In this document: in pieces, positions 34,601 to 43,474 of the stretch | How the letters are laid out: each line of letters starts with the position of its first letter | How positions within the stretch are numbered: the stretch's first letter is position 1 | Assembly: GCA_030427735.1 (NCBI GenBank) | Contig: JAUIBP010000010.1 | Location: forward strand, 62,001 to 126,000 | Length of the DNA: 64,000 bases | Source of the DNA: Bacteroidia bacterium | Lineage (GTDB): Bacteria > Bacteroidota > Bacteroidia > Flavobacteriales > Flavobacteriaceae | Direction of reading: 5' to 3' | The notes under the pieces: generated by a model | Told to the model about the DNA's origin: nothing | Seen by the model: the letters and a program-made list of their open reading frames with translations, nothing else | Database searches by the model: none | Position numbers and translations under genes: made by a program

Positions 34601-35030
34601 AATGTTCTGCTAAGGTAGGATTTAACACGGCCATTTCCCAAGCAATACCTCCACCTAAAGATCCGCCTATTAAAGCAAAAACCTCTTTAACATTTAAAAC
34701 CTGAAGGCCGTTTAAAAAAATATTGGCAATGTCTCTTGCCACAAAATCCTTATAGTTTTCTATTATAAACCCATCGTAACCATTACCAGGTATGTTAAAA
34801 GCCAGAACGGTATATTTTAGGGTGTCTATTATTTTGTTATCGCCAATAAGGTCTTTCCACCAACCACTTTGCCCAGCAACATCGCTATTTCCTGTTAATG
34901 CGTGATTAACGAGTACAATAGGTGCTTCGTGCAATGGCCTACCAAATACCTGATAAGATAATTGAATAGGTAATGTTGCACCGCTTAAGGTTGTATAGGA
35001 TTCAATTTGTATGAATTGTAAATTGTTCAT
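31632..35030 (-). CDS. thrA: Trifunctional fusion: MetX-like homoserine acyltransferase - aspartokinase - homoserine dehydrogenase
   Basis: An 1132-residue polypeptide. Residues 1-320: alpha/beta hydrolase like MetX, with NHALTGNSD, nucleophile Ser124 in GGSLGGG, Asp267 in VDSDLFF and His298/300 in HSDHGHDAF. From Met327: aspartokinase (VLKFGGKSL; VNGIYTANPDLVPDA) with ACT repeats (about 640-770). From about 775: homoserine dehydrogenase with NAD(P) site FGHGLVGG, GVFSGSLSYLFN and GFTEPDPREDL. One protein thus phosphorylates aspartate, reduces the semialdehyde to homoserine and activates it for methionine. ATG codons at 34050-34052 could permit separate ThrA translation. Lies between metY and metZ, under the SAM riboswitch upstream of metY. 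Confidence 0.93.
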   Translation of the reverse strand: MNNLQFIQIESYTTLSGATLPIQLSYQVFGRPLHEAPIVLVNHALTGNSDVAGQSGWWKDLIGDNKIIDTLKYTVLAFNIPGNGYDGFIIENYKDFVARDIANIFLNGLQVLNVKEVFALIGGSLGGGIAWEMAVLNPTLAEHLIVVATDWKSTDWLIANCQIQEQFLTNSNNPVHDARMHAMLCYRTPKSFKERFHRSKNEDLEIFNVESWLLHHGNKLQERFQLSAYKLMNQLLKTIDVTKDRAEDVNVLDIITSNITIIGVDSDLFFTAEENRETQKQLALTHPNVTYNEIHSDHGHDAFLIEFEQLEHIVEGIFKPELKHKRMKVLKFGGKSLANGEGLDTVLDIIENKVKNEEKITVVLSARGNTTDVLESILDLAKSGASYKKDLEALKTYQTTPLETIDFTEEFSVLDKVFNGVKLLGDYSEKIKDEVLAQGELMSVKLVSELLKQRGVKAFATDARQLIKTDNTFGNAQPNTKVSKELVVNHYKKNNANTVNVVTGFIASNQDNDTTTLGRNGSNYTASLLANFLDAEELQNYTHVNGIYTANPDLVPDAKKIEQLTFAEANELANFGTTVLHAKTIIPLLEKNIALRILNTFNSEDQGTLITAKTNTKGIKSLSVLDNVALINLEGRGLLGKVGVDARVFKTLSANDISVSIISQGSSERGLGLVVDANKASLAAIALEREFETDFYVQDVNKIGIIDDVAVISIVGQDLSTFHKPFNALIKNQIVPLLFNNTITGENVSLVVRKSELHKALNVIHGEIFGISKKINLAVFGHGLVGGTLIDQIIASAHDIEKRKGIKLNIFAIANSRKALLNKNGIDGDWRETLQEKGKAYTLESLVTYAKKHHLENLIAIDNTASAKFVENYIPLVEQGFDLVSSNKIANTIDFNFYSELREVLAKNQKRYLYETNVGAGLPLIDTIKLLHLSGENITKIRGVFSGSLSYLFNNYSVKNEPFSKILQEAVDKGFTEPDPREDLCGNDVARKLLILARELDLHNEIADVDIQNLIPEHLRSIDAETFLQSFADMDDLYQTIKADQKLGHVLRYIGDLHGNLADEKGAKLEVKLVSVPESSPLGALKGSDSIFEIYTESYGDQPVVIQGAGAGAAVTARGVFGDILRLTEKNI

Positions 35031-35076
35031 GAAGTAATATTATAAAACTATCGTTTTAAAACTGTAAACTTAAAAA

Positions 35077-36363
35077 TTATAATGCGTTTTCTACTGCTTT
35101 AAACGCGTGTTGTAAATCTAATTTTAAATCTTCTAGATCTTCTATGCCAACAGACAACCGAATTAAATCTTGAGTAACTCCTGTTAATGCCTGAGCAGCC
35201 TCGTCTAATTGTTGGTGCGTGGTACTAGCCGGATGAATAATTAAAGATTTAGTATCGCCTATATTGGCTAAGAGCGAGAATAATTTGGTGTTATTGGCAA
35301 TAATCTTAGCAGCTTCAAAACCGCCTTTATGTCCAAAAGTTACCAAACCACTTTGTCCCTTTGGTAAATATGTATCGGCTAAAGTTTTGTACTTACTGCT
35401 TTCTAATCCTGGATAATTTACCCAAGCAACGGCTTCTTGTGCTTCTAACCATTGCGCTAATGCTAAAGCATTTTCGCTGTGTTTTTTAATTCGGATTTCT
35501 AAAGTTTCTAAACCTTGAATGATTTGAAACGCATTAAACGGACTCAAAGCGCTACCATAATCGCGCAAGCCTTCAATCCTTACTTTCGCAATAAAAGCCG
35601 CTTCTTTCAACACCTCGCTATACACTAAGCCATGATATCCCGCCGAAGGCTCTGTAAATTCCGGAAACTTACCATTAGCCCAATCAAACGTTCCGGCATC
35701 TATAATGGCGCCACCTAAACTGGTGCCATTACCGTTTATATATTTTGTTAAGGAATGAATAACGATATTTGCACCGTGCTTAATCGGGTTTAGTAAAGCT
35801 GGAGATGCCACTGTATTATCTACAATAAAAGGTAACTGATTTGCTTTTGAAACAGCTGAAATTGCTTCCAAATCCAACACATCCAACTTCGGATTCCCTA
35901 ACGACTCTACAAATATTACTCGGGTATTAGCCTGAATAGCCGATTGAAAATTATTCGCCTCGGACGGATCTACAAAAGTGGTTGTTATGCCATGTCTTGG
36001 CAAAGTAACCGATAACAAATTAAATGTACCACCATACAAACTATTAGAAGCTACAATATGATCGCCGGCTTTTAATAAAGTTAATAGCGTAGTTGTTATG
36101 GCTGCCGTACCAGAAGCCGTAACAACTGCCGCAATACCACCTTCTATTGCCGCTAAACGCTGCTCTAAAATATCGTTTGTAGGGTTGTTTAATCGGGTAT
36201 AAATAAAACCAGGTTCTGCCAACGAAAACAAATTTGCTGCGTGATTAGAATCGTTAAACACATACGATGATGTTTGATAAATAGGCACGGCGCGTGTGCC
36301 TGCGTTTTGTTTTACATCGTGCCCTGCGTGCAACGCCTGGGTTGCGAATTTTTGTGTACTCAT
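35077..36363 (-). CDS. metY: O-acetylhomoserine sulfhydrylase (aminocarboxypropyltransferase)
   Basis: A 428-residue PLP enzyme condensing O-acetylhomoserine with sulfide (or methanethiol) to homocysteine (or methionine). N-terminal FATQALHAGHD, YTRLNNPTNDILEQR, GTAAITTTLLTLLKAGDH, Schiff-base Lys in HSLTKYINGNGTSLGG, and HPASTTHQQL. The longer size and insertion around 220-270 (FTEPSAGYHGLVYSEV) distinguish MetY from MetB/MetZ. First gene after a SAM-I riboswitch; the MetX-ThrA fusion starts 46 nt downstream. Confidence 0.95.
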   Translation of the reverse strand: MSTQKFATQALHAGHDVKQNAGTRAVPIYQTSSYVFNDSNHAANLFSLAEPGFIYTRLNNPTNDILEQRLAAIEGGIAAVVTASGTAAITTTLLTLLKAGDHIVASNSLYGGTFNLLSVTLPRHGITTTFVDPSEANNFQSAIQANTRVIFVESLGNPKLDVLDLEAISAVSKANQLPFIVDNTVASPALLNPIKHGANIVIHSLTKYINGNGTSLGGAIIDAGTFDWANGKFPEFTEPSAGYHGLVYSEVLKEAAFIAKVRIEGLRDYGSALSPFNAFQIIQGLETLEIRIKKHSENALALAQWLEAQEAVAWVNYPGLESSKYKTLADTYLPKGQSGLVTFGHKGGFEAAKIIANNTKLFSLLANIGDTKSLIIHPASTTHQQLDEAAQALTGVTQDLIRLSVGIEDLEDLKLDLQHAFKAVENAL

Positions 36364-36455
36364 TTTTCTTTCTTTTTGAGTTAATTAAATTAAAACTAAA
36401 AGCCAAATACGTCTGTTTAGGACGAACTGATAGAAAAATGTTAAAAAGAAAATTT

Positions 36456-36475
36456 AAAACTACTGCAGTAATTTT
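36456..36475 (-). promoter_or_regulatory. Palindrome after the metY riboswitch (possible expression platform)
   Basis: Minus strand AAAATTACTGCAGTAGTTTT, 20 nt, nearly self-complementary (8-bp arms around TGCA with a G-U pair), followed by A/U-rich AAATTTTC. It begins 6 nt after the P1 closing strand of the SAM-I aptamer. It could be a weak terminator stem; I cannot see a clear mutually exclusive antiterminator. Confidence 0.35.
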
Positions 36476-36481
36476 GTTTAG

Positions 36482-36599
36482 TTATCTATCTAAATCCCCG
36501 ATAAATGAATCGGTTTTTAAGTAGAATGTAGCACCTTCTTTATAAGTTAAAGGGTTGCTAAGGCTTCAGCGGGTCTATTCCCTCCACCTTTCTTGATAA
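36482..36599 (-). promoter_or_regulatory. SAM-I (S-box) riboswitch upstream of metY
   Basis: Minus strand: TTATCAAGAAAGGTGGAGGG opening, GACCCGCTGAAGCCTTAGCAACC, then AAGAAGGTGCTACATTC and the closing AGATAAC (36481-36487). The core is nearly identical to the copy before metH (both share AGCCTTAGCAACCCTTTA and GAAGGTGCTACATTCTAC) but the P4 arm differs. The aptamer is 118 nt upstream of the metY ATG. It should repress metY and, by read-through, the MetX-ThrA fusion and metZ when SAM is high. The stretch 36364-36481 holds the leader, and 36635-36696 shows nothing else. Confidence 0.93.
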
Positions 36600-36603
36600 C
36601 ATT

Positions 36604-36634
36604 TCAATATAGCATTGAACTTTGTGAATGCAAA
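36604..36634 (-). promoter_or_regulatory. Candidate promoter for the metY riboswitch transcript
   Basis: Minus strand TTTG (36631-36634), 19 nt, TATATTGA (36604-36611), just before the riboswitch. It shares TTTGCAT and ATATTGA with the metH promoter but has two mismatches in the -7 box. Confidence 0.4.
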
Positions 36635-36696
36635 TATTCAATTAGAAAAGTTGATTTTCCAAATTATTTAAGTCTTTTTTCAGAAAAAAATAAATC

Positions 36697-38244
36697 TCAC
36701 CCTTGTGCGGCTAAATATTTATCTCTTATAATTTGTCCCACTGGTTTATTTTCAATTTTGCTTTCAAGCCAAGAAATAATATCTAAATATAAAAAGGCAC
36801 GACGCTCGTACGGGTGGTCTTCAAAAGTTTTTAGAGTGTCTCGCAAGGCTTCGAAAGCTTTTTTAATATCCTGCGGATAAATATCTTGTAAGCCCTTTAT
36901 AAATTTTATCATTTCCTTTTGCACTTCGTGTAAATCGTTCATTTTTATTAAAAACTTATATGTACTACGCAAAAGGCTTTCTATGTGGTAATCGAGTCCT
37001 GCCTCGTAATGCGCTACTAAATTTAGCACTCTAGAAAAGCACAATAAATCTTCACGCATAGACAAGCTTTTGTTAGATATAATTTTATCGAGATACGCTA
37101 TACACTCTTTATTATTACCAACACCAAAATGCAAACTAGCAAACTTGTAGTAAAACGTCATGGTATGGTGTTCGTCTATTCGGTTACTGTATTGCTTTAA
37201 TTGGGTTTCAATTTCAGGAACAATTAGCAATCCTTCATTAAACGAACCGTCTATAAAATGTAAATTAATTCTGTTTAAATTGATGTACAAAAACGCCAGC
37301 GCTTCAACATTTTCGTCTTTATAAAAAGTTTTACTGTTTACCATATCTATCATTCTATGCAGCGCTTTTTCGAACTTATCGCGACGTCTAACATAAAACA
37401 AAGCCTCTAGCAAATAATTACTTCCTTTTAAAAAAAATACTGGATGTAGATTAATCATGCTAGGATTATCGTAAAATAAATTCACCCATTTGGTTGCATA
37501 TTTATAGCAGTTCTTAAAGTCTTGCATTAAAAAACTATACCATAAATAGGCTTTATAAAGCCACAATTTTTCTCTGAAACTTAATTTCTGAATGTCGTAT
37601 TTAGGAAGTCTTTTATAAAAATAGGTTGAAATTTCTTCGGCCTCTACCCTGTTTCTTGCATATCCCGTTTTTAAAAACAACCCATACAATTGAAGCGATA
37701 AATTAGATAGTTTACTAGCAATAACATTTAAGTAGCTTAACTCTTTAGCCTGAATGGTAAGCTCGTCTGCACGGCCACTAATACTACGCGTAATGTATTG
37801 CGATTCGATTAACTTTTCGAACTCTACAATTTCGTAAGCTAAATTCTTTTCTTCATTGTGTATGGCTAATTCTTTAGATTTATCTAAAATCTTTAAGCTT
37901 TGCTTATACAACCCTTTATGATATAAAATAGAAGCAAAATCTAACTGCTCTCTAATTTGCGATCGAATGTTTTGATGCGAGGGGTTAAGTTTTAAACTTA
38001 TTAAAATTTGTTTATATAAATGAGCCTTAACATTGGCGAGTTGTTGCTTTTTAACATCGCCGTGTTTTAAAATAAAATCTTCGTCGTAAGTTTGAAGTTT
38101 ATCCAGAATATTAAAAAGGTTTAAAAATTTAGAATCGGCATTTACCCCTAAACGCCCGACATAAAGTTTAAACTGTCGTTTTTCCGACTTGGTTAACGAC
38201 TTTACAAGTAAAAACAAATTATCTTTTTGATCTTTTATCATCAA
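36697..38244 (-). CDS. Conserved Bacteroidetes protein of unknown function, helical-repeat type
   Basis: A 515-residue protein with no signal peptide or membrane segment. Almost wholly alpha-helical with TPR-like helix pairs (ILYHKGLYKQSLKILDKSKELA near residue 105; KLWLYKAYLWYSFLMQDFKNCYKYATKW). Starts MMIKDQKDNLFLLVKSLTKSEKRQFKLYVG, a block I recall in many uncharacterised Bacteroidetes proteins. Likely cytosolic and scaffold-like; no catalytic motif is seen. It is alone: divergent from leuA and separated from the metY unit by its riboswitch and promoter. Confidence 0.8.
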   Translation of the reverse strand: MMIKDQKDNLFLLVKSLTKSEKRQFKLYVGRLGVNADSKFLNLFNILDKLQTYDEDFILKHGDVKKQQLANVKAHLYKQILISLKLNPSHQNIRSQIREQLDFASILYHKGLYKQSLKILDKSKELAIHNEEKNLAYEIVEFEKLIESQYITRSISGRADELTIQAKELSYLNVIASKLSNLSLQLYGLFLKTGYARNRVEAEEISTYFYKRLPKYDIQKLSFREKLWLYKAYLWYSFLMQDFKNCYKYATKWVNLFYDNPSMINLHPVFFLKGSNYLLEALFYVRRRDKFEKALHRMIDMVNSKTFYKDENVEALAFLYINLNRINLHFIDGSFNEGLLIVPEIETQLKQYSNRIDEHHTMTFYYKFASLHFGVGNNKECIAYLDKIISNKSLSMREDLLCFSRVLNLVAHYEAGLDYHIESLLRSTYKFLIKMNDLHEVQKEMIKFIKGLQDIYPQDIKKAFEALRDTLKTFEDHPYERRAFLYLDIISWLESKIENKPVGQIIRDKYLAAQG

Positions 38245-38389
38245 ATAATATACATTATAAATAATTGATTATTAAGTATTTACAATATTACAAGCCCTTT
38301 TAAACATCGTAAAACTTCAATTATAAGGTTCCTCTTAAACAAAACCAAAGTATAAATTCGTAAGACAATACGAAAATATATTTAAATAA

Positions 38390-39565
38390 ATGTCGCACAC
38401 AAACATTCAAATATTTGACACAACGCTTCGCGATGGCGAGCAGGTCCCAGGTTGCAAATTAAATAAAGAGCAAAAGTTAATTATTGCAGAGCAGCTGGAT
38501 TTCCTGGGAGTTGACGTTATTGAAGCTGGGTTTCCAGTGTCAAGTCCGGGAGATTTTGCTTCGGTAGAAGCCATTTCAAAAATCGTAAAGAATGCTACCG
38601 TTTGTGGTCTGTCTAGATCTGTAGAAAACGATATTAAAGTTGCGGGAGAAGCGTTGCGTTATGCCAAAAAATCTAGAATCCATACAGGTATTGGCACATC
38701 CGATTCTCACATTAAATTTAAATTCAATTCTAATCGCGACGCTATTATTGAACGCGCCGTTAGAGCAGTTCGTTATGCAAAAACATTTACCGAAGACGTT
38801 GAGTTTTATGCCGAAGATGCTGGTCGTACAGACAACGCCTATTTAGCACGTGTTTGCGAAGAAGTCATTAAAGCAGGTGCAACTGTTTTAAACATTCCAG
38901 ATACTACTGGCTACTGCTTACCAAGCGAATATGGTGCTAAAATTAAATACTTAAAAGAAAACGTAAAAGGTATAGACAAAGCCATTTTATCTTGCCATTG
39001 CCACAACGATTTAGGTTTAGCTACAGCGAATTCTATAGAGGGCGTTATAAACGGAGCCAGACAAATAGAATGTACTATTAATGGTATTGGAGAACGCGCT
39101 GGAAATACTGCCCTAGAAGAAGTGGTAATGATTTTAAAGCAGCATCCAGATTTAAAGCTAGACACTAACATTAATACGTCTTTACTATATGGCATGAGCC
39201 AATTGGTTATAGAACACATGGGTATTTACACCCAACCTAACAAAGCTATTGTAGGTGCCAATGCTTTTGCACACAGCTCGGGAATACATCAGGATGGCGT
39301 TATAAAAAACAGAGAAACCTACGAAATTATAGATCCTAAAGATGTAGGTGTTACAGAGTCTGCTATAGTATTAACAGCCAGAAGCGGTAGAGCCGCATTA
39401 GCTTACAGAGCAAAAAACGTAGGTTACGAATTAACAAAACTTCAATTAGACGAAGTGTATGCTAATTTCCTTGAATTTGCAGACAAAAAGAAAGAAATAA
39501 ACGATGCCGATATTCATCAAATTATTGAAACCAGCAGCGTTTACAATCAAATTATTTCAGCTTAA
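38390..39565 (+). CDS. leuA: 2-isopropylmalate synthase (short form)
   Basis: A 391-residue HMG-CoA-lyase-like TIM barrel condensing acetyl-CoA with 2-oxoisovalerate. Visible: [13 protein letters not shown] at residues 9-21, [16 protein letters not shown] with the metal His pair, and [13 protein letters not shown]. The C-terminal ~120-residue LeuA regulatory domain of classical enzymes (about 510 residues) is missing, so leucine feedback may be absent or different. Homocitrate or citramalate synthase activity is possible in principle, but the leuCDB genes directly downstream support LeuA. Upstream 38245-38389 contains TAAATTCG (38353-38360) as a weak -7 box and no Leu-rich leader peptide. Confidence 0.93.
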   Translation: MSHTNIQIFDTTLRDGEQVPGCKLNKEQKLIIAEQLDFLGVDVIEAGFPVSSPGDFASVEAISKIVKNATVCGLSRSVENDIKVAGEALRYAKKSRIHTGIGTSDSHIKFKFNSNRDAIIERAVRAVRYAKTFTEDVEFYAEDAGRTDNAYLARVCEEVIKAGATVLNIPDTTGYCLPSEYGAKIKYLKENVKGIDKAILSCHCHNDLGLATANSIEGVINGARQIECTINGIGERAGNTALEEVVMILKQHPDLKLDTNINTSLLYGMSQLVIEHMGIYTQPNKAIVGANAFAHSSGIHQDGVIKNRETYEIIDPKDVGVTESAIVLTARSGRAALAYRAKNVGYELTKLQLDEVYANFLEFADKKKEINDADIHQIIETSSVYNQIISA

Positions 39566-39610
39566 AAAAGCTTAAAGCCTGTATAAACTATACAGCGTAA
39601 TTGAATTGAA

Positions 39611-40993
39611 ATGAAAAAAACATTATTCGATAAAGTTTGGGATGCACATGTGGTCGATGCTATAGAAAACGGTCCACAAATATTGTACATAGACAAACAT
39701 TTAATACACGAAGTTACCAGTCCGCAAGCCTTTAACGAGCTTGAAGACAGAAACATTCCTATTTTTAGGCCAGATCAAATTGTGGCCACAGCAGACCACA
39801 ATACACCAACATTAAATCAACATTTACCAATACAAGACACACTTTCTAGACATCAGCTTGAGCAGCTATCAAAAAACTGTACCAAAAACGGAATCACACT
39901 ATTTGAATTAGGTCACAAATACAATGGGATAGTGCACGTTATGGCACCCGAATTAGGTATCACACAACCTGGAATGACCATCGTTTGTGGAGACAGTCAT
40001 ACCTCTACACATGGTGCATTTGGAACCATTGCTTTTGGAATCGGTACCAGTCAGGTTGCTCAAGTTTTTGCTAGTCAGTGCTTACTGTTAACCAAACCCA
40101 AAAGTTTACGCGTTACAGTAAATGGCAAATTAAAGCCTGGCGTGCTTCCTAAAGATGTTATTTTATACATTATTTCTAAAATAGGTACCAATGCTGGTAC
40201 AGGATATTTTTGTGAATATGCCGGCGATGTTTTCGAAAACATGAGCATGGAAGGTCGCATGACAGTGTGTAATATGAGTATAGAAATGGGCGCCCGTGGC
40301 GGTATGATTGCTCCAGACCAAACCACATTCGACTATGTAAAAGAACGTGAGTTTGCCCCTAAAGGTGACGATTTCGATAAAAAAGTAGCCTATTGGAAAA
40401 CACTGCCTACAGACGACGGTGCGGTTTTCGATAAAGAATATAATTTTGATGCTGCCGACATAGAGCCTATGGTTACTTACGGTACAAATCCGGGTATGGG
40501 CATTAAAATTTCCGAAAACATTCCAGCTTTAGACGATGCTTCATTCGAGAAGTCGTTAAAATATATGGATTTCAAAAAAGGGGAATCCTTAATTAACAAA
40601 CCTATAAACTATGTTTTTATAGGCAGTTGTACCAACTCTAGAATTGAAGATTTCAGAATTGCAGCACAATACATAAAAGGTAAGCATAAAGCGCCAAACG
40701 TTACGGCTTGGTTGGTACCTGGCAGTAAATTAGTAGAATCTCAGATTATAGAAGAAGGTTTAAAAGACATTTTTTTAGAAGCTGGTTTTGAATTACGCCA
40801 ACCTGGATGTTCTGCGTGTTTAGCCATGAACGACGATAAAATTCCTCAAAACGAATATTGCGTTTCTACCTCTAACCGAAATTTTGAAGGCCGACAAGGT
40901 CAAGGAGCTAGAACCATTTTAGCAAGCCCATTAGTGGCAGCTGCAACCGCCGTAGAAGGAAAAATTATAGACATTACAAAACAATTAAACTAA
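39611..40993 (+). CDS. leuC: 3-isopropylmalate dehydratase large subunit
   Basis: A 460-residue aconitase-family large subunit, isomerising 2- to 3-isopropylmalate together with LeuD. The [4Fe-4S] Cys ligands are in [11 protein letters not shown] and [32 protein letters not shown] is typical. The stop codon abuts the leuD start, the two subunits being produced together. Begins 45 nt after leuA. Confidence 0.97.
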   Translation: MKKTLFDKVWDAHVVDAIENGPQILYIDKHLIHEVTSPQAFNELEDRNIPIFRPDQIVATADHNTPTLNQHLPIQDTLSRHQLEQLSKNCTKNGITLFELGHKYNGIVHVMAPELGITQPGMTIVCGDSHTSTHGAFGTIAFGIGTSQVAQVFASQCLLLTKPKSLRVTVNGKLKPGVLPKDVILYIISKIGTNAGTGYFCEYAGDVFENMSMEGRMTVCNMSIEMGARGGMIAPDQTTFDYVKEREFAPKGDDFDKKVAYWKTLPTDDGAVFDKEYNFDAADIEPMVTYGTNPGMGIKISENIPALDDASFEKSLKYMDFKKGESLINKPINYVFIGSCTNSRIEDFRIAAQYIKGKHKAPNVTAWLVPGSKLVESQIIEEGLKDIFLEAGFELRQPGCSACLAMNDDKIPQNEYCVSTSNRNFEGRQGQGARTILASPLVAAATAVEGKIIDITKQLN

Positions 40994-41599
40994 ATGGAAA
41001 AGTTTACAACCTTTCAGTCTAGAGCCATTCCATTAGACATAGAAAATATAGATACAGACCAGATTATTCCAGCGCGTTTTTTAAAAGCCACGGACAAGCA
41101 AGGTTTTGGCGATAATGTGTTTAGAGACTGGAGATATTCTAAAAACGGTGATTTAAACGAAGATTTCGTACTAAACGATACCACCTACATTGGCAGCATT
41201 TTAGTTGCTGGCGATAATTTTGGTTGTGGTTCCAGCCGTGAGCATGCCGCTTGGGCACTTGCTGGCTATGGGTTTAGAGTAATTGTTTCGAGTTTTTTTG
41301 CAGATATTTTTAAAGGGAATGCTTTAAACAATGGGCTGTTACCCATACAGGTATCGCCTGCGTTTTTAAAAGCACTCTTTACACAACTAAAAGCCAACCC
41401 AGAAACGATAATAAGCGTAGATTTAGAGGCACAAACCATTGCTATAAAAGACTCTAACCTTATAGAATCTTTCGATATCGATCCTTATAAAAAAACTTGC
41501 TTATTAAATGGTTACGACGACATTGATTACCTTTTAAGTAAAAAAGACGAAATTTTAGCTTTTGAAGCCAAATCGCAACACATTGCTATAGAGCATTAA
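40994..41599 (+). CDS. leuD: 3-isopropylmalate dehydratase small subunit
   Basis: A 201-residue swivel-domain partner of Leu[14 protein letters not shown] near residue 20 and [17 protein letters not shown] (about 73-89) are the signature loops. ATG follows the leuC stop without a gap. The C-terminal extension ([19 protein letters not shown]) is ordinary. Confidence 0.97.
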   Translation: MEKFTTFQSRAIPLDIENIDTDQIIPARFLKATDKQGFGDNVFRDWRYSKNGDLNEDFVLNDTTYIGSILVAGDNFGCGSSREHAAWALAGYGFRVIVSSFFADIFKGNALNNGLLPIQVSPAFLKALFTQLKANPETIISVDLEAQTIAIKDSNLIESFDIDPYKKTCLLNGYDDIDYLLSKKDEILAFEAKSQHIAIEH

Positions 41600-41635
41600 C
41601 AGCATAGCATATTAAGCACATAAAAACACATTCTT

Positions 41636-42754
41636 ATGAAACTAGATATAGCAGTATTAGCAGGAGATGGTATAGGACCGGAAGTCACTGCTCAAGCCAT
41701 AAAAGTTCTTAAAGCTGTTGCTTTAGAATTCGACCACACTTTTAATTTTAAATATGCTCCTGTTGGTGCAGTAGCTATAGACGAAACTGGCGATCCGTTA
41801 CCAGAAGCTACTTTAGAGCTTTGTAAAAACACCGATGCGTTGCTGTTTGGTGCTATAGGAGACCCAAAGTACGATAACGACCCTTCGGCTAAAGTACGCC
41901 CGGAGCAAGGTTTATTAAAGCTTAGAAAATCGCTTGGACTATTTGCTAACATTCGTCCTGTAAAAGCTTACGATACCCTTTTAGATAAATCACCTTTAAA
42001 AAAGGAGATTATTAAAGGAACAGATATTAGCATCTATCGCGAGTTAACAGGTGGTATTTATTTTGGTAAAAAAGAAACCAGCGAAGACGGAAACTCGGCA
42101 TCAGATTTATGCGAATATTCAAGAGAAGAAATAGAACGTATTGCGCATTTAGCCTTTAAAAACGCACAATCCAGACGTAAAAAGTTAACGTTAGTAGATA
42201 AAGCTAATGTTTTAGAAACTTCGCGTTTATGGCGTAAAATAGTAAAAGACGTTGCCAAAGACTACAAAGATGTAGAACTGGATTTTCTGTTTGTAGACAA
42301 CGCAGCCATGCAAATGATATTAAACCCAAAACAATTTGATGTTATTTTAACCGAAAATATGTTTGGAGACATTATTAGCGACGAAGCTAGTGTAATTGGT
42401 GGTTCTATTGGTTTATTAGCATCGGCATCTGTAGGCGAAAAACATGCCATGTTCGAACCTATACATGGGTCTTTCCCGCAAGCTACAAACAAAGGTATTG
42501 CAAATCCTATTGCTTCCATCTTATCGGCAGCCTTGCTGTTAGATCATTTCGATTTACATGAAGAAGCAGACCTTATTAGAACCGCTGTAGATAAATCGTT
42601 AGCGTTACATATTACTACACCCGATTTAAATAGTAAATACGACAATATTACCACCTCTAAAGTTGGTGATTTTATAGAAGATTTTATTAGTAATCCTAAA
42701 GATTCTAATCATAACTTTTCGAATATCCATTTAGGACAATCTACTATTATTTAA
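41636..42754 (+). CDS. leuB: 3-isopropylmalate dehydrogenase
   Basis: A 372-residue NAD-dependent decarboxylating dehydrogenase giving 2-oxoisocaproate. GDGIGPEVTAQA at the start, substrate-binding REQ-like ...FANIRPVKAY and YRELTGGIYFGK, the metal-binding DNAAMQMI and NMFGDIISDEASVIGGS, and the NAD block EPIHGSFPQATNKGIANP. Last gene of leuACDB, followed by a strong terminator. Confidence 0.97.
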   Translation: MKLDIAVLAGDGIGPEVTAQAIKVLKAVALEFDHTFNFKYAPVGAVAIDETGDPLPEATLELCKNTDALLFGAIGDPKYDNDPSAKVRPEQGLLKLRKSLGLFANIRPVKAYDTLLDKSPLKKEIIKGTDISIYRELTGGIYFGKKETSEDGNSASDLCEYSREEIERIAHLAFKNAQSRRKKLTLVDKANVLETSRLWRKIVKDVAKDYKDVELDFLFVDNAAMQMILNPKQFDVILTENMFGDIISDEASVIGGSIGLLASASVGEKHAMFEPIHGSFPQATNKGIANPIASILSAALLLDHFDLHEEADLIRTAVDKSLALHITTPDLNSKYDNITTSKVGDFIEDFISNPKDSNHNFSNIHLGQSTII

Positions 42755-42792
42755 CTTTCTTAAGTTTATAATATATTTTTAATTGTATTCAA

Positions 42793-42825
42793 AAAAAGCG
42801 TCTCTTAGTTCAAGAGACGCTTTTT
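42793..42825. terminator. Bidirectional terminator between leuB and the azurin gene
   Basis: AAAAAGCGTCTCTT (42793-42806) pairs with AAGAGACGCTTTTT (42812-42825), 14 bp with a 5-nt loop, A run on one side and T run on the other. It can end leuACDB on the plus strand and the arginine/azurin transcript on the minus strand. Confidence 0.92.
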
Positions 42826-42850
42826 ATATTTAAAAAGATTTACGTATGAA

Positions 42851-43456
42851 TTATTCTACAATAAACTTTCCTTTCATTAAAGCATAATGCCCAGGAAAAC
42901 TACACAAAAAGTCGTAAGTACCTGGCGCTGGAGCAGGAAATTCTATAACAGTTGTTTCTCCACCACCAATTAGTTTGGTATGAGCGATAACATCTTCGCT
43001 ACCTTCTGGAACATAATCGTGGTCTGCTGCCGCTGCAGCCAATCCTGCAAATTTCGCCATATCTACACCTTGTTTAAGTAGCACAAAATTATGCCCCATA
43101 ACATTCTTTGCCATCTTACCCGTATGCATTAAAGTTAACTTTACATTTTGACCTTGTTTAACTTTAATTTCTTTTAAATCGAAACTCATTTTATCATCGC
43201 CATGCAACATGATATCTGCAACGGTTTCTACTGTACTGCTGGCTGCTTCAGAAGTATCAGATTCAGATTCGGTAGCCGCTTCAGTTGAAGTTTCCATCTC
43301 AGACGCTGGAGCGGCTGGTGTATTTGTAGTTGTTGAACTTTCTGTTGTTGCTTCAGGAGTTGTTTCGTACGAAAATGATTTTTTTTCTTCTTTACCTCCA
43401 CAATTAAGTAACAATACAGAAGACAATAAGAGTAGACTTGATTTTACAACTTTCAT
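42851..43456 (-). CDS. Azurin-like cupredoxin lipoprotein
   Basis: A 201-residue lipoprotein: signal about 1-18, lipobox LLNC with Cys19, then a Thr/Ser/Glu/Ala-rich flexible linker to about residue 78, and a cupredoxin domain (79-201). Type-1 copper ligands are visible: His122 (GHNFVL), Cys185 and His190 (FLCSFPGH), and Met194 (YALMKG), as in azurin. It probably shuttles electrons at the membrane surface, for example toward a cytochrome c peroxidase or nitrite/oxygen reductase. Located 18 nt after argH on the same strand, probably by chance read-through rather than function. Confidence 0.9.
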   Translation of the reverse strand: MKVVKSSLLLLSSVLLLNCGGKEEKKSFSYETTPEATTESSTTTNTPAAPASEMETSTEAATESESDTSEAASSTVETVADIMLHGDDKMSFDLKEIKVKQGQNVKLTLMHTGKMAKNVMGHNFVLLKQGVDMAKFAGLAAAAADHDYVPEGSEDVIAHTKLIGGGETTVIEFPAPAPGTYDFLCSFPGHYALMKGKFIVE

Positions 43457-43474
43457 AATGACTATATTTAAGAT

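Noticed and set aside
38245-38389. Leucine attenuator before leuA
   Set aside because: No ATG-initiated Leu-rich peptide or terminator hairpin in this gap.
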